Assembly (NCBI RefSeq): GCF_003606325.2
Contig: NZ_CP031843.2
Coordinates: 248,001-312,000, forward strand
DNA from: Bartonella kosoyi
Lineage (GTDB): Bacteria > Pseudomonadota > Alphaproteobacteria > Rhizobiales > Rhizobiaceae
Direction: 5' to 3'
Length of the DNA stretch: 64,000 nt
Made by a program: the position numbers and the translations under genes. A model generated the notes under the pieces. It ran no database searches and had not been told where the DNA came from. It saw nothing but the letters and a program-made list of their open reading frames with translations. Below are positions 38,198 through 47,674 of this stretch, piece by piece (within the stretch, counting starts at the first letter, position 1; every line of letters begins with the position of its first letter).

Positions 38198-38995
38198 CTA
38201 AGCAGCAGCGCGTGCTTGTTTTTCACGTTGAATCATTTCTGATGCTAGACGCAAATAAGCTTGGCTCCCAGCACATTTGAGATCATAAAGCAACACAGGC
38301 TTACCAAAAGAGGGTGCTTCTGATACTCTTACATTTCGTGGAATAACAGTACGATAAACTTTATCTCCCATAAAAGAACGTACATCTTCAACAACTTGAT
38401 TTGAAAGATTATTCCGTCCATCATACATTGTTAGAACGATACCTTGGATTTCTAAAGATGGATTAAGAACGGACCGTACTTGTTTTACTGTTTCAAGCAA
38501 TTGACTTAAACCTTCAAGCGCTAAAAATTCGCATTGCATAGGTACCAAAACAGAATCTGCAGCCCCCATGGCATTCAATGTAAGAAGATTAAGTGATGGT
38601 GGACAATCAATTAAAATATAATTGAACTTTTTTTCCATTTCCGGATCATCATAGAGAGCTTTACGTAAGCGTTGGATACGATCTTGTGATGAGGAAATTT
38701 CCATCTCCACTCCTAAAAGATCAAGTGTAGAAGGAACAATATGAAGATTAGGTACGGCTGTTTTTAAAGCTGCTTGTGTAATCGAAACGCCTGAAACCAA
38801 AACATCATAAGACGATAAAGGTCGGCTATTACGATCAATTCCTAAGCCTGTACTTGCATTACCTTGTGGATCAACATCCATAATAAGGACATTTTCACCA
38901 ATGGCTGCTAAAGCTGTTGCAAGATTAATTGCTGTGGTTGTTTTTCCCACTCCACCCTTTTGGTTTGCAATAGCGATAATTCGTGTTTCGCTCAT
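38198..38995 (-). CDS. parA: Chromosome partitioning ATPase ParA
   Basis: A 265-residue deviant-Walker ATPase that moves ParB-parS complexes along the nucleoid. The motif KGGVGKTTTAINLATALA is at residues about 12-29, with the signature Lys; the Walker A' region DVDPQGNASTGLG and switch YILIDCPPSLNLLTLNAM follow. It lies 13 bases after rsmG in the mnmE-mnmG-rsmG-parA-parB series. Confidence 0.97.
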   Translation of the reverse strand: MSETRIIAIANQKGGVGKTTTAINLATALAAIGENVLIMDVDPQGNASTGLGIDRNSRPLSSYDVLVSGVSITQAALKTAVPNLHIVPSTLDLLGVEMEISSSQDRIQRLRKALYDDPEMEKKFNYILIDCPPSLNLLTLNAMGAADSVLVPMQCEFLALEGLSQLLETVKQVRSVLNPSLEIQGIVLTMYDGRNNLSNQVVEDVRSFMGDKVYRTVIPRNVRVSEAPSFGKPVLLYDLKCAGSQAYLRLASEMIQREKQARAAA

Positions 38996-39008
38996 TTTGC
39001 TTTACCCT

Positions 39009-39650
39009 CTAATATGATCGAATATGAGAAATTTCCAAAATAACAGAATTTTCATCAATTTTACTTGTATGTTTTAACAGATCAAAGTGCCAATTGGCAG
39101 AGGCATTTTTTACTTCTGTAGCGTAATCCCGACCTTTTTGCAAAAGAGCGATTGTTTTTTCTGTTAATAAAGGAAAAATAAGCTGTAAAAGCTCATTGAG
39201 CGGCGCTAATCCCCGTGCCGTTATAATATCAGATATGGGAATTTTTTGATAGATATCTTCAATTCTAGCATGATAAACGGTTGCAGGAAGATTAAGTTGA
39301 GCAATAACTGTTCGCAAAAAAGCAACTTTTTTTCCATTACTTTCAACAAGATTAATGTGCCCTGTTCCTTTTTCTTTCAGAAAGATAGCAATCACAATTG
39401 CGGGAAAACCTCCTCCTGATCCTAGATCACACCACTGTAAAGAATGAGGATACAAAGGAAAAATTTGTGCTGAATCTAAAATATGCCGTGTCCATAGATC
39501 TGGTATTGTTGCAGCAGATATCAAATTAATGTGCGCATTCCATTGAAGTATTAAAGACTCAAACTGAATTAAATTTTCCATCGTTTCACGTGAAACAGAA
39601 GGAACAATATCTAATAGTTGCTTATATTTTTGTTCTATAGAAGAATCCAT
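39009..39650 (-). CDS. rsmG: 16S rRNA (guanine527-N7)-methyltransferase RsmG
   Basis: A 213-residue SAM methyltransferase (formerly GidB) modifying G527 of 16S rRNA; loss gives low-level streptomycin resistance. The SAM site is WCDLGSGGGFPAIVIAI, preceded by NLISAATIPDLWTRHILDSAQ. A parS-like site (39582) is embedded near its 5' end. Its ATG overlaps the mnmG stop by one base. Confidence 0.95.
   Translation of the reverse strand: MDSSIEQKYKQLLDIVPSVSRETMENLIQFESLILQWNAHINLISAATIPDLWTRHILDSAQIFPLYPHSLQWCDLGSGGGFPAIVIAIFLKEKGTGHINLVESNGKKVAFLRTVIAQLNLPATVYHARIEDIYQKIPISDIITARGLAPLNELLQLIFPLLTEKTIALLQKGRDYATEVKNASANWHFDLLKHTSKIDENSVILEISHIRSY
39582..39597. promoter_or_regulatory. parS-like centromere site within rsmG
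   Basis: CGTTTCACGTGAAACA matches the ParB consensus at 15 of 16 positions and retains the full central palindrome GTTTCACGTGAAAC. Confidence 0.85.
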
Positions 39651-41518
39651 TAAGCTGTTTTAGCCTTTTCACGTCGTTGACGTTGAATATATGTAATAAT
39701 AAGTGATAACGCGGCGGGTGTCATACCATCAATTTTTTGTGCATCAGCAATTGAACGCGGAGACACTTCTTGAATTTTTGATTTAAGTTCGTTTGAAAGA
39801 CCTGAAATTGCCTGAATATCAAGAGATGAAGGAATTTCCAAACGCTCATCTCTTTGAAGAGAGGCAATATCTTGTGCTTGTTTATCTAAATAAACCGCAT
39901 ATTGTGCTTCAATTTCTAAAGATTCTACCGTTTTAGAATCAATGGCTTGTAATTGTGGCCAAAAATGTGAAAGACGCTCTAAAGTCATATGAGGATAAGC
40001 GAGAAAATCATAAGCCGAACGCCGAATTCCATCATGATTCACGTGTAATCCATGAGCAGAAGCTTCATTAGGTGTTAAAAAGAGATTTTTGCATATTGAT
40101 CGTGCTTGATCAAGCCGTTGTTGTTTTTTCTGATAACAATCCCAACGTACTTTACTGACAATCCCCCATTCTTGTGCCAAAGGTGTTAAACGCGTATCAG
40201 CATTATCAGATCGTAAAGACAAACGAAATTCAGAACGTGATGTAAACATCCTATAAGGTTCACAAACCCCACGTGAAACCAAATCATCAACCATAACACC
40301 AATATAAGCGGTAGAACGACTTATAAATATTTCATCTAATTTACCTACTTTACGTGCCGCATTCAATCCCGCTAAAAGTCCTTGTGCTGCAGCTTCCTCA
40401 TACCCTGTTGTACCATTAATTTGTCCCGCTAAAAACAATCCTGGTAAAGAGCGTAATTCTAAGCTTTTTGTTAATTGTTGTGGATTAACAAAATCATACT
40501 CAATAGCATAACCGGGCTGTAAAACTGTAGCATTTTCCAATCCTTCAATGGTTTTCAAGAAGGAAATTTGTACATCTTCAGGAAGAGAAGTAGAAAGACC
40601 ATTTGGATAAACCGTATCATCATTTAATCCTTCTGGTTCCAGGAAAATCTGATGTCCATCACGTTCCCCAAATTTAACAATTTTATCTTCAACTGAAGGA
40701 CAATAACGAGGTCCTAATCCTTCAATATTTCCAGAATATAAAGCAGAACGATGGATATTATCACGAATAATTTGGTGTGTTTGCGCATTCGTACGTGTTA
40801 TTGCACATTCAATTTGTGGCTGTTCAATTTTCTCTGTTAAAAAAGAAAAAGGAACGGGATTTTCATCTGCTTGTTGTTTTGAAAGACGATCCCAATCTAT
40901 TGTTTTTTTACTCAAACGAGCAGGGGTTCCAGTTTTTAATCGACCAAGTTTTATATTATAATTTTTTAAACGTTCAGCAAGTTGCACACTTGCTGGATCT
41001 CCCATACGGCCAGCAGCCCATGTTTTATCACCTATATGAATAAAACCATTTAAAAATGTCCCTGTTGTTAAAACAACAGCACCAGAAAAAATTGTTCCTT
41101 GTTTTTTTAAAATAACACCTGATACACAATGATCTTTAACAATCAGATCAATAACTTCATCTTCAACGAGTGTCAGATTTTCTTGTTCTTTTAAAAATTT
41201 TTGAATTGCTTCTTTATAGAGTTGTCTATCTGCTTGTGTCCGTGGTCCTCTCACTGCTGGTCCCTTACGTCGATTAAGGAGTCTAAACTGAATTCCAGCA
41301 GCATCTGCTGCTCTTCCCATGAGACCATCTAACGCATCTATTTCACGTACTAAATGCCCTTTTCCAAGACCCCCAATAGCAGGATTACAGGACATTGTTC
41401 CCAGTGCTGATATTTTATGTGTCACAAGTGCTGTTTGTGCACCTACACGTGCTGAAGCTGAAGCTGCTTCACAGCCCGCATGACCACCACCAACAATGAT
41501 AACATCATATGATTGCAT
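39650..41518 (-). CDS. mnmG: tRNA uridine-5-carboxymethylaminomethyl modification enzyme MnmG
   Basis: A 622-residue FAD protein that with MnmE modifies U34 of tRNAs reading split codon boxes. FAD motif [21 protein letters not shown] is at residues 6-26; [11 protein letters not shown] and [15 protein letters not shown] are conserved, as is the C-terminal helical domain that binds MnmE. Length is standard. It is separated from mnmE by 107 bases containing two parS sites. Confidence 0.97.
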   Translation of the reverse strand: MQSYDVIIVGGGHAGCEAASASARVGAQTALVTHKISALGTMSCNPAIGGLGKGHLVREIDALDGLMGRAADAAGIQFRLLNRRKGPAVRGPRTQADRQLYKEAIQKFLKEQENLTLVEDEVIDLIVKDHCVSGVILKKQGTIFSGAVVLTTGTFLNGFIHIGDKTWAAGRMGDPASVQLAERLKNYNIKLGRLKTGTPARLSKKTIDWDRLSKQQADENPVPFSFLTEKIEQPQIECAITRTNAQTHQIIRDNIHRSALYSGNIEGLGPRYCPSVEDKIVKFGERDGHQIFLEPEGLNDDTVYPNGLSTSLPEDVQISFLKTIEGLENATVLQPGYAIEYDFVNPQQLTKSLELRSLPGLFLAGQINGTTGYEEAAAQGLLAGLNAARKVGKLDEIFISRSTAYIGVMVDDLVSRGVCEPYRMFTSRSEFRLSLRSDNADTRLTPLAQEWGIVSKVRWDCYQKKQQRLDQARSICKNLFLTPNEASAHGLHVNHDGIRRSAYDFLAYPHMTLERLSHFWPQLQAIDSKTVESLEIEAQYAVYLDKQAQDIASLQRDERLEIPSSLDIQAISGLSNELKSKIQEVSPRSIADAQKIDGMTPAALSLIITYIQRQRREKAKTA

Positions 41519-41547
41519 TTAATTCATTCCATAGAGAATAGTTCTAA

Positions 41548-41563
41548 GGTTTCACGTGAAACA
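41548..41563. promoter_or_regulatory. parS-like centromere site, mnmE-mnmG gap (1)
   Basis: GGTTTCACGTGAAACA matches the consensus at 15 of 16 positions and includes the complete palindrome GTTTCACGTGAAAC. It lies just upstream of the mnmG start. Confidence 0.88.
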
Positions 41564-41609
41564 AGATATAAATTACATAATCTTTTAAATCTGTCTATGA
41601 AATAATCAA

Positions 41610-41625
41610 TGTTTCACGTGAATCA
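41610..41625. promoter_or_regulatory. parS-like centromere site, mnmE-mnmG gap (2)
   Basis: TGTTTCACGTGAATCA matches at 15 of 16 positions. It is 62 bases from the preceding site and ends immediately before the mnmE stop codon, so ParB could bridge the two. Confidence 0.82.
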
Positions 41626-42933
41626 TTATTTACCAACACAAAACTCTGAAAAAATAATATCAAGCAAATCTTCAACATCAATATCTCCCATAATTTTTCC
41701 AAGAAAATCACTTGCACGACGGAGATGTTCTGCACGTAAACTGAGATCAAGAGAATGATAATTAAGAGAATTTTCAATCTCCTTAACAGCTTCCTTTAAT
41801 AATTGAAGTTGTCTTTTACGAGCTGGAACAAGATTCCCAACTTCAGAAGCACGATGATGACAAAATGATTCAAGTTCTTTGATAAAACAATCAAAATTTA
41901 AACCAGTTAATGCAGAAAATTGTATAGACCAGCACGGATCATTTTTCTCATAAAGATCAAGCTTATTACCAACACACCATATTTCAGCCGATGTTTCTGG
42001 TAAATCAACTTGCTTAGGATTTACAATATCATAAACTAAAATAACCAAATCAGCTTCTCTCACATGCTGTTTAGCAACTTCTATTCCCAATTGTTCTATT
42101 TTATTTTCTGTTTTTCTAAAACCAGCAGTATCCGTTAAAAAAATAGGTAAACCACCAAGAACAAGTCTCATTTCTAAAGCATCACGAGTCGTTCCAGCTT
42201 CTTCCGTCACGATAGCAACAGATCTTCCTGCAAGACGATTCATAATGCTTGATTTCCCAGAATTAGGAGCCCCCGCAATAACAATTTTTAATCCATCACG
42301 TAAAATACTCGCACGTTCTCCTTCACGAATATGTTCTCGAAGAGAAGTACAAAGATCTTCCACATCTTTCCAAATTTTATCAGATATTGCATCAGGAATA
42401 TCTTCTTCATCAGCAAAATCAAGTTCTGCTTCAATAAAAGCACGCACCTTCATAAGCTTATGACGCCAATCACGATAAAGTGTTGTTAAATGTCCACTTG
42501 TCCCCATAACTGCTAAACGCCGTTGACTTTCTGTTTCTGCTTCTATTAAATCAGCAAGACCTTCCGCTTGAACAAGGTCTAATTTTCCCTCCATAAATGC
42601 ACGACGTGAAAATTCACCCGCTTCTGCAATACGGCATCCAGAAAACGTCGATAATTCATCGAGAAAACGATTAACAACTGCTTTTCCGCCATGTAAATGG
42701 AATTCTGCACAATCTTCTCCCGTAAAACTATGAGGAGCAGGAAAAAAAACAGTTAAAGCAGAATCTAAAAAGCTGCCATCACGAGCAATGAGATTTCCAT
42801 AATGCATAAAGCGTGCTTTAGGTAAACAACCGCACAGTGTTTTAACGATATGCACAACATGAGGGCCAGAAAGCCGAATGACTGCAACCCCTGAAGGTAA
42901 CAATCCACTCGAAACAGCAAAGATTGTATCCAC
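41626..42933 (-). CDS. mnmE: tRNA modification GTPase MnmE
   Basis: A 435-residue GTPase partner of MnmG. Domains: N-terminal tetrahydrofolate-binding domain with GEDCAEFHLHGG, helical domain, inserted Ras-like G domain with GAPNSGKSSIMNRL and LTDTAGFRKTE, and the C-terminal catalytic FCVGK (C-x-G-K) motif ending the protein. It is slightly shorter than the E. coli enzyme, normal for Rhizobiales. It lies 32 bases after the rho stop on the same strand. Confidence 0.96.
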   Translation of the reverse strand: MDTIFAVSSGLLPSGVAVIRLSGPHVVHIVKTLCGCLPKARFMHYGNLIARDGSFLDSALTVFFPAPHSFTGEDCAEFHLHGGKAVVNRFLDELSTFSGCRIAEAGEFSRRAFMEGKLDLVQAEGLADLIEAETESQRRLAVMGTSGHLTTLYRDWRHKLMKVRAFIEAELDFADEEDIPDAISDKIWKDVEDLCTSLREHIREGERASILRDGLKIVIAGAPNSGKSSIMNRLAGRSVAIVTEEAGTTRDALEMRLVLGGLPIFLTDTAGFRKTENKIEQLGIEVAKQHVREADLVILVYDIVNPKQVDLPETSAEIWCVGNKLDLYEKNDPCWSIQFSALTGLNFDCFIKELESFCHHRASEVGNLVPARKRQLQLLKEAVKEIENSLNYHSLDLSLRAEHLRRASDFLGKIMGDIDVEDLLDIIFSEFCVGK

Positions 42934-42964
42934 AGGTTTTATCCTAATAAAAACTTTAATGACT

Positions 42965-44230
42965 CTAAGTATTCATTGAATCAAAAAATTCGCTATTGTT
43001 TTTTGTTTGCTTTAATTTATCAATCAAAAACTCAATTGCATCTGTTACATTCATAGGTGCTAAAATACGACGAAGAACAAAAATTTTGTGTAAATCTTGT
43101 CGTGCGACCAAAAGCTCTTCCTTACGCGTTCCTGACTTTAAAATATCCATAGCAGGGAAAATACGCTTATCAGCAACTTTTCGATCAAGAACGATCTCAG
43201 AATTACCTGTTCCTTTAAATTCTTCAAAAATAACCTCATCCATACGGCTACCTGTATCAATCAAAGCCGTTGCAATAATAGTTAAAGAGCCACCTTCCTC
43301 AATATTACGTGCAGCACCAAAAAAACGCTTTGGACGCTGCAAAGCATTTGCATCAACACCCCCTGTCAAAACTTTACCTGAAGAAGGAACAACGGTATTA
43401 TACGCACGCCCAAGACGTGTAATCGAATCAAGAAGAATAACAACATCGCGTCCATATTCAACGAGGCGTTTAGCTTTTTCAATGACCATTTCTGCCACCT
43501 GTACGTGACGTATTGCAGGTTCATCAAAAGTAGAAGAAACGACCTCTCCTTTTACTGAACGTTGCATATCTGTAACTTCTTCTGGTCGTTCATCAATCAA
43601 AAGAACAATAAGATAACATTCAGGATGATTAGTGGTAATAGAATGAGCAATATTTTGTAGGAGAACTGTCTTTCCTGTCCGAGGTGGTGCGACAATTAAT
43701 CCTCTTTGTCCTTTTCCCAAGGGAGATATCAGATCAATCACACGCGATGACATATCCTTCTCTGTAGGATCTTGTATTTCCATTTGGAAGCGTTCATTTG
43801 AATAAAGAGGTGTGAGATTATCAAAGTGAATTTTATAACGAATTTTTTCAGGTTTTTCGAAATTAATTGTATTAATTTTAAGAAGAGCAAAATAACGTTC
43901 CCCTTCTTTTGGGCTTCGTATAGGACCTTCAATGGTATCGCCTGTTTTTAGAGAAAATGACTGAATTTGTGAAGGTGAAAGATAGATATCATCAGGTCCA
44001 GGAAGATAATTAGCATCAGCAGATCGCAAAAATCCAAATCCATCTTGTAAAACTTCAACAACACCTTCTCCTATAATTTCTACATCTTGTAGAGCAAGTT
44101 TTTTCAAAATTGCAAACATTAATTCTTGTTTGCGCATAAGGGAGGCATTTTCAACTTCTAATGTTTCAGCAAAAGAAACAAGTTCAACGGGATTTTTGCT
44201 TTTAAGTTCTTGTAGTTTCATTTTTTGCAT
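42965..44230 (-). CDS. rho: Transcription termination factor Rho
   Basis: The hexameric RNA helicase that ends transcripts. The N-terminal OB fold has [21 protein letters not shown] and the ATPase has [19 protein letters not shown] and [16 protein letters not shown]. The conventional N-terminus is [17 protein letters not shown], so ATG 44230 is used; an in-frame ATG 42 bases upstream would add a stretch not seen in the family. It is the first leftward gene next to the proposed oriC. Confidence 0.96.
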   Translation of the reverse strand: MQKMKLQELKSKNPVELVSFAETLEVENASLMRKQELMFAILKKLALQDVEIIGEGVVEVLQDGFGFLRSADANYLPGPDDIYLSPSQIQSFSLKTGDTIEGPIRSPKEGERYFALLKINTINFEKPEKIRYKIHFDNLTPLYSNERFQMEIQDPTEKDMSSRVIDLISPLGKGQRGLIVAPPRTGKTVLLQNIAHSITTNHPECYLIVLLIDERPEEVTDMQRSVKGEVVSSTFDEPAIRHVQVAEMVIEKAKRLVEYGRDVVILLDSITRLGRAYNTVVPSSGKVLTGGVDANALQRPKRFFGAARNIEEGGSLTIIATALIDTGSRMDEVIFEEFKGTGNSEIVLDRKVADKRIFPAMDILKSGTRKEELLVARQDLHKIFVLRRILAPMNVTDAIEFLIDKLKQTKNNSEFFDSMNT

Positions 44231-44561
44231 GAAAGATGCTCTTTTAATTAAGGAGAGAATTACCTTGAACAATTTATGGAGATTTTATAGAACTAAATAT
44301 CCTCAAGAAGAAAGCATTTTACACTCAATTTTTTCAATCTGCAAGTACCATTTATATGAAATTTATTCGTATAATATTAAGAATATTATATAAAAAATAT
44401 AAAATCCGAATAGTATTTAATTATTTTATAAAAAAAATATGAATTTAACCTAGAGCATTAATGAAATTCCATTCAAGAGTATTTTTTCCAAAGCTTTTTA
44501 TTAATAAATTTATATTAAAGAAAGGATTCTTCTTATTTAAAACTGTGTTTAGTGTGAATTA

Positions 44562-44570
44562 TTATTTACA
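44562..44570 (+). promoter_or_regulatory. Weak DnaA box
   Basis: TTATTTACA differs from TTATNCACA at one position. It is flanked by AGTGTGAA and TTTACACT, a partial inverted repeat. Confidence 0.4.
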
Positions 44571-44588
44571 CTTCATTTATTCTCAATT

Positions 44589-44597
44589 TTATCCACA
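44589..44597 (+). promoter_or_regulatory. DnaA box, perfect match
   Basis: TTATCCACA is the consensus high-affinity DnaA site. It lies 24 bases before the CtrA-type site in the AT-rich gap. Confidence 0.75.
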
Positions 44598-44621
44598 AAA
44601 GAGAGAATAAAAAGAATAAAA

Positions 44622-44636
44622 TTAACATTATCTTAA
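44622..44636. promoter_or_regulatory. CtrA-type binding site in oriC
   Basis: TTAA-CATTATC-TTAA fits the alphaproteobacterial CtrA consensus TTAA-N7-TTAA exactly. It lies between two DnaA boxes, as in Caulobacter, where CtrA blocks initiation. Confidence 0.55.
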
Positions 44637-44641
44637 AGATA

Positions 44642-44650
44642 TTATCCCCA
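44642..44650 (+). promoter_or_regulatory. DnaA box, one mismatch
   Basis: TTATCCCCA differs from TTATCCACA at one base and starts five bases after the CtrA-type site. Confidence 0.55.
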
Positions 44651-44694
44651 CTTTTTTCTCATAAGCAGCGTTCAATTATCACAAGGGATTTATT

Positions 44695-44703
44695 TGTGCA
44701 TAA
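44695..44703 (-). promoter_or_regulatory. DnaA box on minus strand
   Basis: TGTGCATAA reads TTATGCACA on the minus strand, matching TTATNCACA. Confidence 0.6.
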
Positions 44704-44787
44704 TAATGGAAGATTTTTCCTAAATTTTAGTTTTATAAAAAAGCCTAAAGATATATACACATGTCTTAACAAGGAGTTAAAATTTTT

Positions 44788-45612
44788 GTGACAAAAGAAA
44801 AAAAATCCTTTCATTTACACATGCTTTCTGATGCAACAGGAGAAACGCTAATCTCTGTTGGAAGAGCTGTAGCATCGCAGTATACAATGAGTCAGGCAAC
44901 AGAACATATCTATCCTATGATTCGTAACAAATTACAGTTACAAAAAGCTCTTGATGAAATACAACAAGAGCCAGGTATTGTTCTTTACACGATAATTGAT
45001 GAAGAACTTAAACTTCTTCTTCAAAAAAGATGCGAAAAAATAAAAGTTCCCTATATTGATATATTACATCCTGTTTTAAATGCTTTTCAGTCTTATCTTG
45101 GAATGCCAACTCATTTACGTGCGAGCGCACAACATGATCTTAATGCTGATTATTTTCGTCGTATTGAAGCATTGGATTTTACGATAGAGCATGATGACGG
45201 GCAGTCTTCCAGTAGCTTATCTGAAGCGGATGTAATTCTTGTAGGAATTTCAAGGACCTCTAAAACGCCAACAAGTATCTATTTAGCAAATCGGGGGATC
45301 AAAACGGCCAATGTTCCTCTTATTCCTAATATTGATTTACCAGAATCCCTTTTAGAGGCAAAAAATTCTTTAATCGTTGGTTTAATCGCTTCAGCTGAAA
45401 GAATCTCACATATTCGCCAAAATCGTGATTTGGGGGAAGGTCTTGTTCTTGATAGTTATACAAATCGTATTAACATAGCTGAAGAATTAATCTATGCAAA
45501 ACGCATTTGCGAACGTTTTGGTTGGCCTATTATTGATGTCACAAGGCGCTCTATTGAAGAAACTGCAGCGGCAATATTTGAACTTTTATCACGATTTCGT
45601 GAAGGAAAATGA
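44788..45612 (+). CDS. Pyruvate,phosphate dikinase / PEP synthase regulatory protein family
   Basis: A 274-residue DUF299/PSRP-type bifunctional kinase-pyrophosphorylase that (de)phosphorylates a Thr on PPDK or PEP synthase. N-terminal HLHMLSDATGETL and the P-loop-like GISRTSKTPTSIYLANRG near residue 154 identify it. GTG 44788 is the start; AAGGAGT lies ten bases upstream. Its homologue borders oriC in Caulobacter and is gene 1 in Rickettsia. It is first in a five-gene run with maf, aroE, coaE and dnaQ. Which dikinase it controls is not visible here. Confidence 0.9.
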   Translation: MTKEKKSFHLHMLSDATGETLISVGRAVASQYTMSQATEHIYPMIRNKLQLQKALDEIQQEPGIVLYTIIDEELKLLLQKRCEKIKVPYIDILHPVLNAFQSYLGMPTHLRASAQHDLNADYFRRIEALDFTIEHDDGQSSSSLSEADVILVGISRTSKTPTSIYLANRGIKTANVPLIPNIDLPESLLEAKNSLIVGLIASAERISHIRQNRDLGEGLVLDSYTNRINIAEELIYAKRICERFGWPIIDVTRRSIEETAAAIFELLSRFREGK

Positions 45613-45624
45613 GAGAGAATTCTC

Positions 45625-46221
45625 ATGAACACAGAGATATTAATATTAGCATCTCTTAGTTTTTATCGCGCACAATTATTAAAAAAAGCAGGTTTAAATT
45701 TTTTGATTGAAGGAGCTTCTTTTGATGAAAGAGAAATAGAAAAAACGGCAAAAGAAAAAACACCTAAAGAACTCAGCTGTTTTCTTGCCAGTGCAAAAGC
45801 AAAAAATGTTTCAGATCGTTTTCCTGATGCTTTCGTTATTGGTTGCGATCAAGTGCTTGATTTAGAAGGTCAAGTTTTTCATAAAGCAACAAATATTAAG
45901 GAAGCACACCAACGTTTATGCAAATTATCAGGAAAAACACATTCTCTTCATAGTGCGGTAGCTTTATTTAAAAATGGTCAAAAAATTTGGGTTGAGGCTT
46001 TTAGCGCACATATGTCCGTACGTTTACTCTCATCAAAATTTATTGAATGTTATTTAGCACGTGTAGGAAAAGATGTTTTAAACAGTGTGGGAGTCTATCA
46101 AATTGAAGGGGAAGGGATCCACCTCTTTGAAAAAATTGATGGAGATTTTTTTACTATTGTTGGTTTACCTTTGCTCCCTCTACTCGTAAAATTACGTCAT
46201 TTAGGGGTTATTGATGGTTGA
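45625..46221 (+). CDS. Maf-like nucleotide pyrophosphatase
   Basis: A 198-residue Maf/HAM1-like house-cleaning enzyme that hydrolyses non-canonical nucleoside triphosphates. The opening [17 protein letters not shown] matches the Maf signature LASxSxxRxxLL (with Phe in place of Pro), and [19 protein letters not shown] contains the catalytic Asp. It follows the ppsR-like gene after 12 bases and overlaps aroE by eight. Subclass (dTTP or m7GTP) is not resolved. Confidence 0.88.
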   Translation: MNTEILILASLSFYRAQLLKKAGLNFLIEGASFDEREIEKTAKEKTPKELSCFLASAKAKNVSDRFPDAFVIGCDQVLDLEGQVFHKATNIKEAHQRLCKLSGKTHSLHSAVALFKNGQKIWVEAFSAHMSVRLLSSKFIECYLARVGKDVLNSVGVYQIEGEGIHLFEKIDGDFFTIVGLPLLPLLVKLRHLGVIDG

Positions 46222-47086
46222 TTTAACAATAGAAAAAACGAAATACCCCCGCGCTTTTGTTGTTGGTTTTCCTATTCATCATTCAAAATCGCCAAGAATT
46301 CATAATTTTTGGCTTAAGCAATATGGTTTACAAGGTGAATATCTTGCACAGGAAGTGACTTCTGAAGAATTCAACCATTTTATTATTTCTTTACAAAAAA
46401 TAGGCTTTTGTGGAGGAAATGTTACTCTACCTCATAAACAGGAAGCCTTTCGTTTAGCAGATTATAAAGATGAGAGAGCAACAATAATTGGTGCGGCTAA
46501 TACACTTTGGTATGAAGGAGATAAACTTTGTGCCACAAATAGTGATGCCTATGGTTTTAGCGCTAATCTTGATGATTTTGCATCTGATTGGGGAGGGGAA
46601 ACAGCTCTTGTTTTTGGGGCAGGTGGCGCTGCACGCGCTATCCTCTATGCTTTAAAAGAACGCGGATTTGAACAGATTTATTTAGTTAACCGTACAAAAC
46701 AACGCGCTGATAATTTAGCCCAACATTTTGGAAAACCCATTAAAGTCTACGATTGGCATAAAATTCATGAAATACTTTATAAAGCTGATTTGATTGTTAA
46801 TACGACGTCCATAGGCATAAAAAATCCAGAAGAAAAAAATGATTCTTTTTTTTGTGATTTTCATAAAGCAAAAAAGACAGCATTAGTAACAGATATTGTT
46901 TATACACCTTTGATAACTCCTTTTTTACAACAGGCAGAAGTTTGTGGTCTAAAGACTGTTGATGGGTTTGGGATGCTTCTCCATCAGGCTGTTATAGGTT
47001 TTGAACGGTGGTTTGGAATAAGACCACAGGTAACAAAAGCCTTACGGGCAGCTATTTTAGAGGATATGAGTGAAGAGAGAGAATGA
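46214..47086 (+). CDS. aroE: Shikimate dehydrogenase
   Basis: A 290-residue NADPH-dependent reductase of 3-dehydroshikimate. Substrate motif [17 protein letters not shown] is at residues about 18-34, [10 protein letters not shown] carries the catalytic Lys, and the NADP loop is [21 protein letters not shown] follows. ATG 46214 is preferred to the TTG three bases upstream. The start overlaps maf and the stop overlaps coaE by four bases. Confidence 0.95.
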   Translation: MVDLTIEKTKYPRAFVVGFPIHHSKSPRIHNFWLKQYGLQGEYLAQEVTSEEFNHFIISLQKIGFCGGNVTLPHKQEAFRLADYKDERATIIGAANTLWYEGDKLCATNSDAYGFSANLDDFASDWGGETALVFGAGGAARAILYALKERGFEQIYLVNRTKQRADNLAQHFGKPIKVYDWHKIHEILYKADLIVNTTSIGIKNPEEKNDSFFCDFHKAKKTALVTDIVYTPLITPFLQQAEVCGLKTVDGFGMLLHQAVIGFERWFGIRPQVTKALRAAILEDMSEERE

Positions 47087-47670
47087 AGATCATAGGTTTG
47101 ACGGGATCAATTGCTATGGGAAAATCGACAGTTGCTGATTTTTTCAAGCAAGCGGGTATTTCTGTTTTTAGTGCTGATGAGGCGGTACAAAAGCTTTATA
47201 AAAGTGAGCCAGCTGTGTCGCGCATAGAGCGTATTTTTCCTGGTGTTGTTGAAAATGGTGAAGTTAATCGTTTGAAACTTTCTGAAATTTTGATTGATGA
47301 TAAGGAAAAATTACAAACATTAGAAAAAATAATTCATCCTTTGGTGCAAAAAAAAGAAAAAGAATTTATTGATACAGCGCGCCACCATGGGGAAAAATTA
47401 GTTATTCTTGATATTCCACTTCTGTTTGAAAAAAATGGTGAAAGTCGTGTAGATAGCGTTATTGTTGTTTCTGCTCCACCAGAAATACAAAAAGAGCGTG
47501 TGATGATTCGTCAAGGGATGAATGAGAAAAAATTTGCCTTTATCAATGCGAGGCAAATGCCAGATGAAAAAAAACGAGAACGTGCTGATTTTATTATTGA
47601 TACAGGGAAAGATTTAGAGAATACACGTCAACAGGTTTTTGATGTGATAAAAAAATTGCTAAAGAATTGA
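47083..47670 (+). CDS. coaE: Dephospho-CoA kinase
   Basis: The final enzyme of coenzyme A synthesis, phosphorylating the ribose 3'-OH. The 195-residue protein starts with the P-loop [28 protein letters not shown] and [13 protein letters not shown] are conserved. ATG overlaps the aroE stop. This aroE-coaE-dnaQ order is standard in alphaproteobacteria. Confidence 0.95.
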   Translation: MKIIGLTGSIAMGKSTVADFFKQAGISVFSADEAVQKLYKSEPAVSRIERIFPGVVENGEVNRLKLSEILIDDKEKLQTLEKIIHPLVQKKEKEFIDTARHHGEKLVILDIPLLFEKNGESRVDSVIVVSAPPEIQKERVMIRQGMNEKKFAFINARQMPDEKKRERADFIIDTGKDLENTRQQVFDVIKKLLKN

Positions 47671-47674
47671 AGTT

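Larger units (their letters stand above)
44231..44787. other. Proposed chromosomal replication origin (oriC)
   Basis: The non-coding gap between rho (leftward) and the ppsR-like gene (rightward) is extremely AT-rich, especially 44330-44640. It contains a perfect DnaA box TTATCCACA (44589), TTATCCCCA (44642), TTATGCACA on the minus strand (44695), TTATTTACA (44562) and a TTAA-N7-TTAA CtrA-type site (44622-44636). In Caulobacter and relatives oriC lies beside the homologue of this ppsR-like gene, between it and hemE. Genes diverge from this point for several kb on both sides, and plus-strand base skew seems to switch. The call is inference from position and motifs. Confidence 0.78.

Noticed and set aside
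40262..40280. CCCCACGTGAAACC in mnmG as a fifth parS
   Set aside because: Only the right half matches; the left arm TGTTT is lost.
44676..44684. TTATCACAA as an additional DnaA box
   Set aside because: Three mismatches to TTATCCACA; expected often by chance in AT-rich DNA.
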